DNA of 64,000 nt, from positions 1-64,000 of the forward strand of contig CAJUJK010000019.1 of the NCBI GenBank assembly GCA_910586705.1, written 5' to 3'. The stretch's first letter is position 1, and the number at the start of each line of letters is the position of its first letter. Below the pieces are notes generated by a model. That model had not been told where the DNA came from, did not search any database, and saw only the letters and a list, made by a program, of their open reading frames with translations. Source of the stretch: an uncultured Lachnospiraceae bacterium. GTDB lineage: Bacteria > Bacillota > Clostridia > Lachnospirales > Lachnospiraceae. Shown in pieces: positions 6,973-14,793 of the stretch. Position numbers and translations under genes: made by a program.

Positions 6973-8562
6973 GTGTACGCAAGCAACGCTCCTACTCTCG
7001 GCAGAAAAATGTTGATGACCGATGAGAAAGAAATCACAAAAGGAAATATCATATCGGTAGTATCAAAAGCGTATGCGGAACATCAGGATAATGTGCGTGA
7101 TGAGGTTTTCCTTTTCAATTACGAGAAGGGTATGCAGCCAATCCTCGGACGAGAAAAGCTGATACGCCCAGAAATCAATGCTACCGTGGTAGAAAACAAT
7201 GCTTCAAAGATTGTTGACACCCATGTAGGATATTGTTTCTCAAACCCTATCACATTCGTACAGAGAGCCAAAGTTGAACTCGGCAAAGACGATGAGATAA
7301 AGGATAAAGAGAAAGACGGCGAAAAGGACGATATGAAAATCGCCGTTCTTAACAAAATGAATCAGGAGCAGAAGAAATCCACCAAAGATATTCAGTTGGC
7401 AAGAAACCTGTTCATTTGCGGCGTTGGCTATCAGATGGTCATGCCGAACAGAAAAAGAAAGGCTTTCTCTCCGTTTGAGATTATGGTACTGAATCCAATG
7501 AGTACATTCATTGTATATTCCAACGATGCGTACCGGGAGCCGAAAGTCGCAGTTACATACTTTATTCACGATGATGGAACTATTTCTCTGACGGCATACT
7601 CAGAGAATTTCATATATGAGATTAAAAAGGGAACTGATCCGAACGACTACACTCTGAATCAGAAGATAACCCCGAATGTACTTGGTCTGATCCCTATTGT
7701 GGAATTTGCTTTGCACGACCGTATGGGTGTGTTTGAAAAAGTCATTCCCATTATGGACGCTATCAATCTCGTAAACTCTGACAGGATCAATGACATATTA
7801 CAGCACGTCCAATCTTTGTTGTGGCTGCATAACTGCGAACTCGACAAAGAGGAAAAGCAGAAACTTGTGGACGGCGATGGCGTTATTATGACACAAAGTT
7901 CTGAGGGGAAAGAGGCGAAGATTTCTTACCTTACTCAGACTTTGGATCAGTCACAGGTGCAGACGCTTGTGGATTATTTGCAGGAGCAGATGCAGCAGCA
8001 GACATCTACCCCGTCATGGCAGGAGGCAAGCGGAGGCTCCACGACCGGCGCAATGCAGTTGTCGAACGGATGGCAATGCTTGGAAATATTTGCAAAAATG
8101 ATTGAGCAGTTATTCTTAGAGCCGGAAATGCAGCTTTTAGAAATCGAAACGTCAATCATCAAAAACGACAAGAGGAATTTCGGCGGTCTGGAAGATATGG
8201 AAGTGGCAGACATTGAAATCCGCTTCTGCCGGACAAAGACATACGATCTTGTTTCAAAGACAAACGCTCTTGTGGCACTGATAAATGTAGGAGTTGACGG
8301 TCTTACTGCATTTAATACCGTTGGACTGTTTACCGATCCTCAGCAAGCGTGGGTTGATTCTGCAAAGATTATCAACGGCATACAGAAAAAACTTGCCGCA
8401 AAGGAAGAGAAAAAGATTGTTGCACCGCAGCAGATGGAGGAACCCGGAAAAGACGCGAACGCTTTCAAGGATGAAGAGGGGAACGGTGGCGCAAACAATA
8501 CGAAAAAGGATAAGACGGAGGAATCTCTACAACCATCAAAAGTGGCCGGGGTTTCCGATTAA
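6973..8562 (+). CDS. Phage portal protein (SPP1 gp6-like)
   Basis: This approximately 529-residue portal forms the dodecameric DNA channel at the capsid vertex. The start is GTG 6973 behind GGAGG (6961). Family features are the N-terminal KEITKGNIISVVSKAYAEHQ, the early segment RPEINATVVENNASKIVDTH, the core VNSDRINDILQHVQSLLWLHN and a glutamine-rich part (LQEQMQQQTSTPSW). The charged C-terminal tail (KEEKKIVAPQQ) is typical. The MuF-like gene follows eleven bases later, the usual SPP1-type order. A terminase gene, normally upstream, is not in the window. Confidence 0.9.
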   Translation: MYASNAPTLGRKMLMTDEKEITKGNIISVVSKAYAEHQDNVRDEVFLFNYEKGMQPILGREKLIRPEINATVVENNASKIVDTHVGYCFSNPITFVQRAKVELGKDDEIKDKEKDGEKDDMKIAVLNKMNQEQKKSTKDIQLARNLFICGVGYQMVMPNRKRKAFSPFEIMVLNPMSTFIVYSNDAYREPKVAVTYFIHDDGTISLTAYSENFIYEIKKGTDPNDYTLNQKITPNVLGLIPIVEFALHDRMGVFEKVIPIMDAINLVNSDRINDILQHVQSLLWLHNCELDKEEKQKLVDGDGVIMTQSSEGKEAKISYLTQTLDQSQVQTLVDYLQEQMQQQTSTPSWQEASGGSTTGAMQLSNGWQCLEIFAKMIEQLFLEPEMQLLEIETSIIKNDKRNFGGLEDMEVADIEIRFCRTKTYDLVSKTNALVALINVGVDGLTAFNTVGLFTDPQQAWVDSAKIINGIQKKLAAKEEKKIVAPQQMEEPGKDANAFKDEEGNGGANNTKKDKTEESLQPSKVAGVSD

Positions 8563-8573
8563 GGAGGTAGCCT

Positions 8574-9230
8574 ATGGCATACACGATTGAGAGTTGGATT
8601 GATGAGATGAATCTGCTGAAATCCGATAAGGCGAAACGGATTAAGACCGCACACGGGATCGAGGATGCCATAGCGAAGTTTTTCATAAGACAGTTGAAAG
8701 ATATTGTTGAGGGCGTATTCCTCTTTGCAATCAGTTCTGAATCATATAGGGATGAACTTACAGATATTTATATGGCATATTCTGATTCAGAAGATGAATG
8801 GATGCGCAGACGTGCGCGGCGGTTCGCAGACGAAATTCAGAACACAACTGAAAAGTCTGCAAGGGTATCTACTGATCCTGAATATATATCAAATATTCTG
8901 TTTAGAATACCGCTCAAAGGCACGAAGAGTATTCCAAAGAATGTGAGAGATGTTCTGTCAAAAGACAGGGCGGCGCGTATCGCAATGAACGAAACGAATG
9001 TTATACACAATTATCTGCATCACATGAAGTTAAGGGAAACACAGATCACGCATACATGGGATGCAACATTGGATGAGTTCACAAGACCACACCATTTTGA
9101 GGCGGACGGCCTTACGGTTCCGATTGACGAACCGTTTGTGATTGCCGGGGAGAGAATGATGTTCCCTGGGGATGACAGCTTGGGCGCAACGGCAAAAAAT
9201 CTTATAAATTGCCGCTGTATAGAACTTTAA
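8574..9230 (+). CDS. Minor head protein, MuF/SPP1 gp7-like
   Basis: This 218-residue protein has a helical N-terminal half (DEMNLLKSDKAKRIKTAHGIE) and a C-terminal Mu protein F-type domain. The latter shows THTWDATLDEFTRPHH, EPFVIAGERMMFPGDDS and the closing NLINCRCIEL. SPP1 gp7-like proteins bind the portal and are taken into the head, helping DNA delivery. No toxin domain is fused to it. It starts behind AAGGAGG and is followed by another strong GGAGG for the small basic peptide. Confidence 0.88.
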   Translation: MAYTIESWIDEMNLLKSDKAKRIKTAHGIEDAIAKFFIRQLKDIVEGVFLFAISSESYRDELTDIYMAYSDSEDEWMRRRARRFADEIQNTTEKSARVSTDPEYISNILFRIPLKGTKSIPKNVRDVLSKDRAARIAMNETNVIHNYLHHMKLRETQITHTWDATLDEFTRPHHFEADGLTVPIDEPFVIAGERMMFPGDDSLGATAKNLINCRCIEL

Positions 9231-9243
9231 GGAGGACACAGCA

Positions 9244-9384
9244 ATGACAGCAGCAGAGAAAAAGAAACTGGAAGAAAAGAAGAAGAAAGCGGCTCAGAAA
9301 AAGGCTCCTGCAAAGAAGCCGGCCGCAAAGACTTCCAAAAAAGCACCGGCGAAGAAACCGGCAGCGAAGAAGAAAAAAGCATAA
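9244..9384 (+). CDS. 46-residue Lys/Ala/Pro-rich peptide, histone-H1-tail-like
   Basis: The ORF begins MTAAEKKKLEEKKKKAAQKK and continues with the H1-like motifs KKAPAKKPAAK, nearly repeated twice. It is almost half lysine, has no hydrophobic core and is expected to be disordered and to bind DNA or RNA. AAGGAGGACACAGCA gives it a strong ribosome site, and it ends in a TAA followed by a terminator hairpin. It lies between the MuF gene and the scaffold gene, so a role in DNA packaging or condensation is possible but unproven. Confidence 0.72.
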   Translation: MTAAEKKKLEEKKKKAAQKKAPAKKPAAKTSKKAPAKKPAAKKKKA

Positions 9385-9396
9385 CTGAATACAGTT

Positions 9397-9440
9397 AGAG
9401 CCATTGAGCCGGATGTGAGACATTGCATCCGGCTTTTCTT
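9397..9440 (+). terminator. Repeat-associated terminator (copy 1)
   Basis: AGCCGGATG (9407-9415) pairs with CATCCGGCT (9426-9434), followed by TTTCTT. The left part belongs to a 21-base sequence (9397-9417) repeated exactly at 28010-28030. The leader from here to the scaffold start (9584) contains no further gene. Confidence 0.7.
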
Positions 9441-9583
9441 CGATTATAAGGGGAAACCCATTATATATACAGCTAGAGAAAGCTGTTCAAATAACGCACA
9501 CAAAAATGCGGAGAGAACCGCTATAACAAACGCATGAGGATGTGCAGAGACGCACTTAAAAAAACGCAGAAAGGTAGGAAGTT

Positions 9584-10270
9584 ATGGCACAGATTACAGG
9601 AATTAAGAGGAATGATGTTCTTTTCAATTTGCAGTTTTTCGCAGAGGGCGATCCCGAACCGGGCGGCGGAAATCCAACACCACCTGACGGCAGCGGAGAT
9701 GGCGGCGGAAATCCAACACCACCTGACGGCGGTGGATCAGAGGTAACGCTTGAATCTCTTATGGCGGAAATCGCTACGCTGAAAGCGGACAATGTAAAGC
9801 TGAAATCCACGAACGATAAACTCTGTCAGTCTGAGGGAGAGTTGAGGAAGCAGCTTAGAGCGAAGATGACCGCAGAAGAACAGGCGAACGAACTGGAGGC
9901 TCAGAAGAAAGCGGAGCATGACGAGTATGTTTCCGGTCTGGAAAAGGAACTGGCAATCATCAAAGCTACGGCGAGATTCATTGATATGGGCTTTGAACCG
10001 GATAAGGCTGCTGAAACGGCGGTAGCTGAGTTTGACGGCGATAAGGAAACGGTCGGGGCAAATATCAAGGCTATGATGGCGGCGCAGAGGAAAAAGATGG
10101 AGCAGGATTTAAGGGCAGAACTGCTTAAAGATATTCCTCTTCCTCAGTCTGGTAATCAGTCCAATATCGACTACGATAAACAGATTACAGATGCACTCAG
10201 CGCGGGCGATGCACAAGCCGCAGCGTTGGCAATATTAAATCAGTCCCAGTCCATAGGGCAGGGGAAATAA
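9584..10270 (+). CDS. Capsid scaffold protein with Prp-type cleavage motif
   Basis: This 228-residue protein lies directly upstream of the major capsid gene, as scaffolds do. Residues 14-20 read FNLQFFA, the motif cut by the Firmicutes cysteine protease Prp in ribosomal protein bL27 and in the staphylococcal phage 80-alpha scaffold. Then come a Gly/Pro-rich hinge with a repeat (GGGNPTPPDG twice) and a long charged helix with heptads (TLKADNVKLKSTNDKLCQSE), then KAEHDEYVSGLEKELAIIKA. This is the phage minor structural GP20-type layout. The ribosome site is AGGTAGGAAG. Confidence 0.85.
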   Translation: MAQITGIKRNDVLFNLQFFAEGDPEPGGGNPTPPDGSGDGGGNPTPPDGGGSEVTLESLMAEIATLKADNVKLKSTNDKLCQSEGELRKQLRAKMTAEEQANELEAQKKAEHDEYVSGLEKELAIIKATARFIDMGFEPDKAAETAVAEFDGDKETVGANIKAMMAAQRKKMEQDLRAELLKDIPLPQSGNQSNIDYDKQITDALSAGDAQAAALAILNQSQSIGQGK

Positions 10271-10285
10271 CAGGAGGGAAAAATC

Positions 10286-11269
10286 ATGGCAGTAGCAACA
10301 AGTTTTTCAGTACCCAACTTTAGCGGCTTGCTGTTCAGAAAAGGGCAGGCCAACACCCCGTTCTCAACAATGATTGGCGCAAAACCTCTTACGACCAATC
10401 ATGTAGAGTTTGTTACGGGGCAGTTTTACAACACGGAATCCGGGGAGCAGCCGGAGATTTCCGAAACCGCTTCCCTGACGGCTCCCGAACCGGAAGTGAC
10501 AACCAGAGAGCAGCTTACGAACGTGACGCAGATTTTCCATAAGTCTGTATCTGTCAGCTATGCGAAGCAGAGCAACATGGGAACTTTGCAGGGTGTCAAC
10601 GTTGCCGGCCAGCAGCCGAATCCGAATGACGAACTGGCGTTTCAGGTGGCGCGCCGGATGGAAAAAATTGCACAGGATATTGAGTATACATTCCTGAACG
10701 GCAAGTACCAGAAAGCGGCTAATGATTCTCAGGCAAATATGTCAAGAGGTCTTTTGACAGCTATCACGTCAAACGTTCTGGATATGGGCGGAAAGCCTCT
10801 CAGCTATTGGCTTGTAGCGGAGGGCTTGAAGTGCATCCACGATCAGGGTGCGCCTACTGACAATATCGTTTTGGGCGTAGATGCGACAACCCTGTTGCAG
10901 CTCAATCTCGATGCGCAGGAAAACAATCTGACAATCGTGCCGGACGGCAGGGAAATCAACGGTCTCAAAATCCAGACTGTTGTTACGCCGCTTGGCGTGG
11001 TTGCAGTGGCAATGCTCGACACGCTTCCAAAAGGAACGGCGGCATTGTTTAATCCGGCAATTATGTCCCCTGTTTATCAGCCTGTGCCCGGCAAGGGCAA
11101 TTTCTTCTTGGAACTGCTCGCAAAGACCGGCGCAGGAGAAACGCATCAGATTTTCGGTCAGGTTGGCTTGGACCATGGCCCTGAATGGATGAGCGCAAAG
11201 TTCACGAACATTTCCGAGGCACTTCCGAGTGCGCTGCAGAATGTCGGCGGCGCAGGAACCGGCGCATAA
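10286..11269 (+). CDS. Major capsid protein (SU10-like/DUF5309 type)
   Basis: This 327-residue shell protein has the features of the SU10-like capsid group: an N-terminal segment NFSGLLFRKGQANTPFST, the Glu-rich E-loop SGEQPEISETASLTAPE, then QIFHKSVSVSYAKQSN, RRMEKIAQDIEYTFLNGKYQ and a C-terminal FGQVGLDHGPEWMSAKFT. It is expected to have the HK97 fold. It is behind CAGGAGGG and immediately follows the scaffold gene. No N-terminal protease domain or Prp motif is present in this protein. Confidence 0.9.
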   Translation: MAVATSFSVPNFSGLLFRKGQANTPFSTMIGAKPLTTNHVEFVTGQFYNTESGEQPEISETASLTAPEPEVTTREQLTNVTQIFHKSVSVSYAKQSNMGTLQGVNVAGQQPNPNDELAFQVARRMEKIAQDIEYTFLNGKYQKAANDSQANMSRGLLTAITSNVLDMGGKPLSYWLVAEGLKCIHDQGAPTDNIVLGVDATTLLQLNLDAQENNLTIVPDGREINGLKIQTVVTPLGVVAVAMLDTLPKGTAALFNPAIMSPVYQPVPGKGNFFLELLAKTGAGETHQIFGQVGLDHGPEWMSAKFTNISEALPSALQNVGGAGTGA

Positions 11270-11281
11270 GGAGGATGCTGA

Positions 11282-11749
11282 ATGAAAAAATATGAGGTAA
11301 TCAACTTCTTTACAGACCTCAGAGATTACGACCACCCATACAATGTCGGGGATGAATTTCCCCGGCAGGGTGTAACCGTAAGCGAGGAGAGAATTGCGGA
11401 ACTGTTAAGCGGCAGAAATAAACAGCGCAGACCTTTGATAAAGGCTGTGGAGGAAGAACAGGGTGCGGCGAATCCTGCCAAAGAAAACGCAACCCCCGAA
11501 CAGCCTGAGAATCCTAATGTAGAGGATAAGCCGGATGGAGATAAGCCGGCCGTAACACCTGATTCGCCGGAGAATCCTGAACAGAAGCCGGACGCGGGCG
11601 ATTCTGGTAACAGCAAGAAATATTCAAAAGAGGATATTGAGGCTTTGAAGCTGAACCAGATCAGAGAAATCGCAGGTCAGCTTGGGTTCAAAATCAGCTC
11701 CACGAGCAAAAACGGCGCAGTAACGGAGTTCATGGAAAAGCAGGGATAA
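11282..11749 (+). CDS. Head-associated protein with Pro/Glu-rich linker and SAP/Rho-N-like end
   Basis: This is a 155-residue protein. Residues 1-60 form a small folded part (YEVINFFTDLRDYDHPYNVG), about 60-110 are a Pro/Glu/Asn-rich disordered linker (PEQPENPNVEDKPDG), and the C-terminus YSKEDIEALKLNQIREIAGQ looks like a SAP or Rho N-terminal helix-turn-helix. Such proteins sit after the capsid gene in many Clostridia phages. It could be a head decoration or connector-associated protein; the exact role is unknown. Confidence 0.65.
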   Translation: MKKYEVINFFTDLRDYDHPYNVGDEFPRQGVTVSEERIAELLSGRNKQRRPLIKAVEEEQGAANPAKENATPEQPENPNVEDKPDGDKPAVTPDSPENPEQKPDAGDSGNSKKYSKEDIEALKLNQIREIAGQLGFKISSTSKNGAVTEFMEKQG

Positions 11750-11762
11750 GGAGCGTGGGCGG

Positions 11763-12095
11763 ATGGATATAGGTACGGCGAAAATAATCATTGACGATCC
11801 TACTCTCACAGATGAAAAGCTATCCGTCCTTCTTCTGAAAGCTCAGAGGTTGGCACTCAATCATTATTTCTGGAAACTGGATAGACCGCCAACGGATGAA
11901 CAGAAAGATGCGTTCCTTACAAAGTATGAGTTTGAAATATACGATGTTGCAAGGGCGATGAATAAGGACGATGCGCGAGATGGGGAAGTTTCCCACACTG
12001 AGTTAGGAATAACAAGACAGTGGGGAGAAACCGGCAAGCAGACCATAGACAAGGCCTTGAGTGCGCTTCCCCGGAAAGCATATGCCGGATCGTAA
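11763..12095 (+). CDS. Head-tail connector protein (gp6-like adaptor)
   Basis: This 110-residue helical protein, TDEKLSVLLLKAQRLALNHY followed by the helix FEIYDVARAMN, matches the HK97 gp6/SPP1 gp15 adaptor type that docks under the portal. It occupies the canonical place between capsid and head-closure genes. It is preceded by AAGGAGCG. Confidence 0.78.
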   Translation: MDIGTAKIIIDDPTLTDEKLSVLLLKAQRLALNHYFWKLDRPPTDEQKDAFLTKYEFEIYDVARAMNKDDARDGEVSHTELGITRQWGETGKQTIDKALSALPRKAYAGS

Positions 12096-12109
12096 GGGGG
12101 GTGGTAAGT

Positions 12110-12523
12110 ATGGCATTGAGGCTGAGAGACTTGCGGATAAATCAGGTTCCGTTCTGGTATCAGCAGTTTATCAGAGAAGAGGATATTCTGGACGAGGACG
12201 GGAATCTGACGGGAGAAACCCAAAAGGTATACAGCAATCCGGTAATGGCATATGCCCGGATCAGTCCGAGTACAGGTCAGGCTGAGAGCAGTCCGTTCGG
12301 TATCAATACGGATTATGACAAAGCTATCTCCACCGTACAGAATTTGCCGATTGACGAGTATTCGAGGCTTTTCATAGATATTGTTCCGATAATCAATGCT
12401 GACGGTTCCACGGACACGGAGCCGGATTATTACTGCGTTGTTCCGAAAAAAGACTTACAGCAAAATGTGTGGGCCGTAAAAAAGATAAGGGCGGCGATTG
12501 GCGATGGCAACCAAACGGATTAA
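12110..12523 (+). CDS. Head closure/head-tail joining protein
   Basis: This 137-residue, beta-rich protein begins at ATG 12110 behind AAGGGGGGTGG. It begins MALRLRDLRINQVPFWYQQF and ends KDLQQNVWAVKKI, as in SPP1 gp16-like stopper proteins. Its order (after the adaptor, before a gp10-like protein) supports the call more than any motif. It overlaps the next gene by about 20 bases. Confidence 0.7.
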   Translation: MALRLRDLRINQVPFWYQQFIREEDILDEDGNLTGETQKVYSNPVMAYARISPSTGQAESSPFGINTDYDKAISTVQNLPIDEYSRLFIDIVPIINADGSTDTEPDYYCVVPKKDLQQNVWAVKKIRAAIGDGNQTD

Positions 12524-13010
12524 AGGCGATCTCTCATATGAGGGAATAGGAAAAATAATTGATGGGTTAAAGAAGTACCGAGACGGTCTGGATGATAAAT
12601 GCAACCAGATAGTCGAGGAACTTATGAATATGGGTGTGGAGTATGCGAAATCCATTTGCCCGGTTGATACCGGGGAGGCGAGGGAATCCATATATGGATT
12701 TGTGGATGGGGCAGACCATACGGCTACGATTATTGCCGGAGGTCATTGCATCTATATCGAGTTTGGTACTGGCGTTGTAGGCGCAGATAAATCCCACCCT
12801 AGTCCCGAATGGATTGCCTTTATGAAATGGGCGTATGGTTCTGGCGGAACAATATTCACGACAAAAGATGGCAGGACTGGATGGTATTACCCGGCAGACG
12901 ATGGAACATGGAGATTTACGGAGGGTATGCCGTCACGTCCATTCATGTATCAGACATTGCAGTATTTGAGGCGGCAGAAGCTAAAGGTTACGAAAGGGGC
13001 GTTTAAGTAA
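12504..13010 (+). CDS. HK97 gp10-like tail-component protein
   Basis: This 168-residue protein has the gp10 family core: MNMGVEYAKSICPVDTGEAR followed by GGHCIYIEFGTGVVG. It belongs to the neck and tail-joining proteins. The start is ATG 12504; TTG 12498 is an in-frame alternative two codons upstream. It lies between head closure and the tail terminator-like gene, and the stop overlaps the next ATG (TAATGG). Confidence 0.85.
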   Translation: MATKRIKGDLSYEGIGKIIDGLKKYRDGLDDKCNQIVEELMNMGVEYAKSICPVDTGEARESIYGFVDGADHTATIIAGGHCIYIEFGTGVVGADKSHPSPEWIAFMKWAYGSGGTIFTTKDGRTGWYYPADDGTWRFTEGMPSRPFMYQTLQYLRRQKLKVTKGAFK

Positions 13011-13381
13011 TGGCGGTAAAGGATAGGTTTAATCATTATCTCACGCAATTACAGAAAGGACTGCAGGAAGTCTATTCAAAAATCAAAGGCGGCTCAACGT
13101 ACAAAGCAACACCGCCATCATATCCGTATTTCTACATGAAGCAGATTGACGGATCATCGGCACTTGAAACGCTGTCCGGCACTGAGGAAGGAATCAATAT
13201 GGGTTTGGAAATTCATTTTTATTCCAAAACCTCTCAGTCAGATGTACGGTCTATCGCTCTGAAAGCAAAAGAAATCATGCGGAAGAATGGTTTTCGATGC
13301 ACCTATTTTCAGGGTGTAGACAATATCGGAGATACATCGGTGTATCGTTGGATAGCGAGATTTGAGCAGTTGGAAGTATAA
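13010..13381 (+). CDS. Tail terminator-like/tail completion protein
   Basis: This 123-residue alpha/beta protein (NHYLTQLQKGLQEVYSKI, later SQSDVRSIALKAKEIMRKNG) is the last gene before the tail tube. The order and size fit tail terminator proteins of the lambda gpU/SPP1 gp17 type. The sequence itself is not diagnostic. A structured RNA region separates it from the tube gene. Confidence 0.65.
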   Translation: MAVKDRFNHYLTQLQKGLQEVYSKIKGGSTYKATPPSYPYFYMKQIDGSSALETLSGTEEGINMGLEIHFYSKTSQSDVRSIALKAKEIMRKNGFRCTYFQGVDNIGDTSVYRWIARFEQLEV

Positions 13382-13384
13382 CGG

Positions 13385-13447
13385 TTAAACTCACGGGCTA
13401 GGGTAGCTCCCGAAAAGTGCAAGCCTGGCATCTGCCCGTGATTTTAA
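13385..13447 (+). ncRNA. Three-way-junction RNA element, copy 1
   Basis: The closing stem is TTAAA-C-TCACGGGC (13385-13398) with GCCCGTGA-T-TTTAA (13434-13447), 13 pairs and one mismatch. Inside are a linker TA, a small hairpin GGG-TAGCT-CCC (13401-13411), a purine linker GAAAA and a second hairpin GTGC/GGCAT. The linkers and the second hairpin match the element at 15567-15620. It lies in the leader of the major tail protein gene. No known riboswitch or ribozyme is recognised. Confidence 0.6.
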
Positions 13448-13462
13448 TACATAGGCATGACA

Positions 13463-13494
13463 ACCTCTTAGGCAAGGGTAATCTGATAGGAGGT
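13463..13494 (+). promoter_or_regulatory. Possible Shine-Dalgarno-sequestering hairpin
   Basis: ACCTC (13463-13467) is complementary to GAGGT (13490-13494) within the strong ribosome site AGGAGGT of the major tail protein gene. Pairing would hide the site; it is only five pairs with a 22-base loop. Confidence 0.3.
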
Positions 13495-13501
13495 AAATAT
13501 C

Positions 13502-13921
13502 ATGGCAAAATGCACCAATAAGACTTTCCTTATGATTAAGAGAGCGGGGGCAACTGATTTTGAAAAGCTGATTGACATTACTCAGTACCCGGATCTCGGC
13601 GGCGCAAAGGAAAAAATTGACGTAACAACCTTGTCCGACACCAAGAAGAGGACCATCAATGGTATCGAAGATGTAAACGATTTGGAGTTTTCTGCGTGGT
13701 ACGAGAAAGCAGACTACGAAAAGCTGCTTGACGTTGAGAAAGCCAACAAAATCGACACATATCAGTTGTGGTTCGGCGAGGACGGCGAGGACGGTATCTT
13801 TGAATGGGGCGGCAAGATGGCTGTATATCCTGCATCCGGCGGCGTAAATGCCGCAAGGGAGATGTCATTCTCCATTACGGACGAGGGCGAAGAGGCTATG
13901 CACTATGTACCGTCAGCATAA
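13502..13921 (+). CDS. Major tail (tube) protein
   Basis: This 139-residue protein has the phi13/TP901-type tube layout: opening MAKCTNKTFLMIKR, the pattern GGAKEKIDVTTLSDTKKRTI, then DDL-like turns and the closing AAREMSFSITDEGEEAMHY. It would form stacked hexamers of a long non-contractile tail. It has the strongest ribosome site of the region (TAGGAGGT) and a long structured leader, both fitting its high copy number. No contractile sheath gene is present, so the phage is a siphovirus. Confidence 0.85.
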   Translation: MAKCTNKTFLMIKRAGATDFEKLIDITQYPDLGGAKEKIDVTTLSDTKKRTINGIEDVNDLEFSAWYEKADYEKLLDVEKANKIDTYQLWFGEDGEDGIFEWGGKMAVYPASGGVNAAREMSFSITDEGEEAMHYVPSA

Positions 13922-13933
13922 GGAGGGCGCGAT

Positions 13934-14713
13934 ATGAAATATTTAGAGTTTGAAGTAAAAAGCATGACGCTCGGAAGAAAGGGCGGGGATAAAACCGCCC
14001 CGATCAGCGGATCGGTAAATTATTTCGGTGTGTCGGTTGACTTTGATGAGGATTTTGCGTCTATACCGGGCGGAAAGTCCGTGGAGTTCTTTAAGAATAA
14101 GGCAACTACGCGGCGCGACCTTATTGACGGCAAGTGCGGCATACCAAACGAACTTCTGAAAGATAAGGATGCTTTCGAGATGAGGATTGTGAGCGGCTGC
14201 ACGGTTGCTACGCCGTGGGTAAAGATTGTCGTAACCGAATCCGGATCTATCACGCCGGAAGAGCCGGAAGAGCAGCCGGAAGAGGGGATGGAGTATGTCA
14301 AAACCCAGAGTGGGGATAATGCGGTTCCGTTCCTGAGAGCAGCTACAAACGGATTGGAGTTTTCCAAGAACGGCGAGGATTGGGAGGGCGGACTGAGCGG
14401 CGTCCCAGAAGTCCCCAAGAAACCAAACGGAGCAAAGTACCTGAGAGTACACGGCGATTGGATTCCCTATGAAGAGCCTGAAATCCCGGAAGTTCCTGAT
14501 TTGACAGAGTTGCAGGGAAGTGTTGAATCAAACTCAACGGCAGTAGAAAAGCATGAGCAGGCGATTGAAGAACTCAAAAAGATTGAGGGATTGACCGGCG
14601 TAGCATCTACGCTGACTGAACTTGCAGACGACGAAACGGACCCTGTGGCAATAGCGGCAAAAGTCAACGAAATCATTTCTCTCTTGAAAACAAGGGGAAT
14701 AGCAACGACCTGA
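13934..14713 (+). CDS. Tail-tube-associated protein with linker and coiled-coil end
   Basis: This is a 259-residue protein. Residues 1-95 form a small beta-rich domain (DKTAPISGSVNYFGVSVDFD), followed by a Glu/Pro linker (TPEEPEEQPEEG), a second segment (NGLEFSKNGEDWEGG) and a C-terminal coiled coil with SNSTAVEKHEQAIEELKKI. It directly follows the tube gene (12 bases, AGGAGGGCG) and may be a decoration or fibre on the tube or head. No family is recognised with certainty. Confidence 0.6.
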   Translation: MKYLEFEVKSMTLGRKGGDKTAPISGSVNYFGVSVDFDEDFASIPGGKSVEFFKNKATTRRDLIDGKCGIPNELLKDKDAFEMRIVSGCTVATPWVKIVVTESGSITPEEPEEQPEEGMEYVKTQSGDNAVPFLRAATNGLEFSKNGEDWEGGLSGVPEVPKKPNGAKYLRVHGDWIPYEEPEIPEVPDLTELQGSVESNSTAVEKHEQAIEELKKIEGLTGVASTLTELADDETDPVAIAAKVNEIISLLKTRGIATT

Positions 14714-14721
14714 TAACAAAC

Positions 14722-14746
14722 GGGGGATAGGTTCTGCCTACCCCCC
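14722..14746 (+). other. Strong G-C hairpin before the tail chaperone gene
   Basis: GGGGG-A-TAGG (14722-14731) pairs with CCTA-C-CCCCC (14737-14746) around a TTCTG loop. The first bases GGGGGATAGGTT are identical to the start of the three-way junction at 15571. There is no T-run on the + strand, so it is not a simple terminator; it may be a processing or attenuation site, or a degenerate copy of that element. Confidence 0.45.
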
Positions 14747-14793
14747 CCACCAAACAAAAAAGGACAGATAAACGGAAAGGACTGTTTATTACT

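Noticed and set aside
9661..9740. Tandem DNA repeat (GGCGGAAATCCAACACCACCTG twice) as a mobile or CRISPR-like repeat
   Set aside because: It is an in-frame coding duplication of the Gly/Pro hinge of the scaffold (GGGNPTPPDG twice); there are only two copies and no spacers.
13385..13447. Hammerhead ribozyme, because of the GAAAA linker in a three-way junction
   Set aside because: The required CUGAUGA core is absent in both copies, so a hammerhead is not supported.
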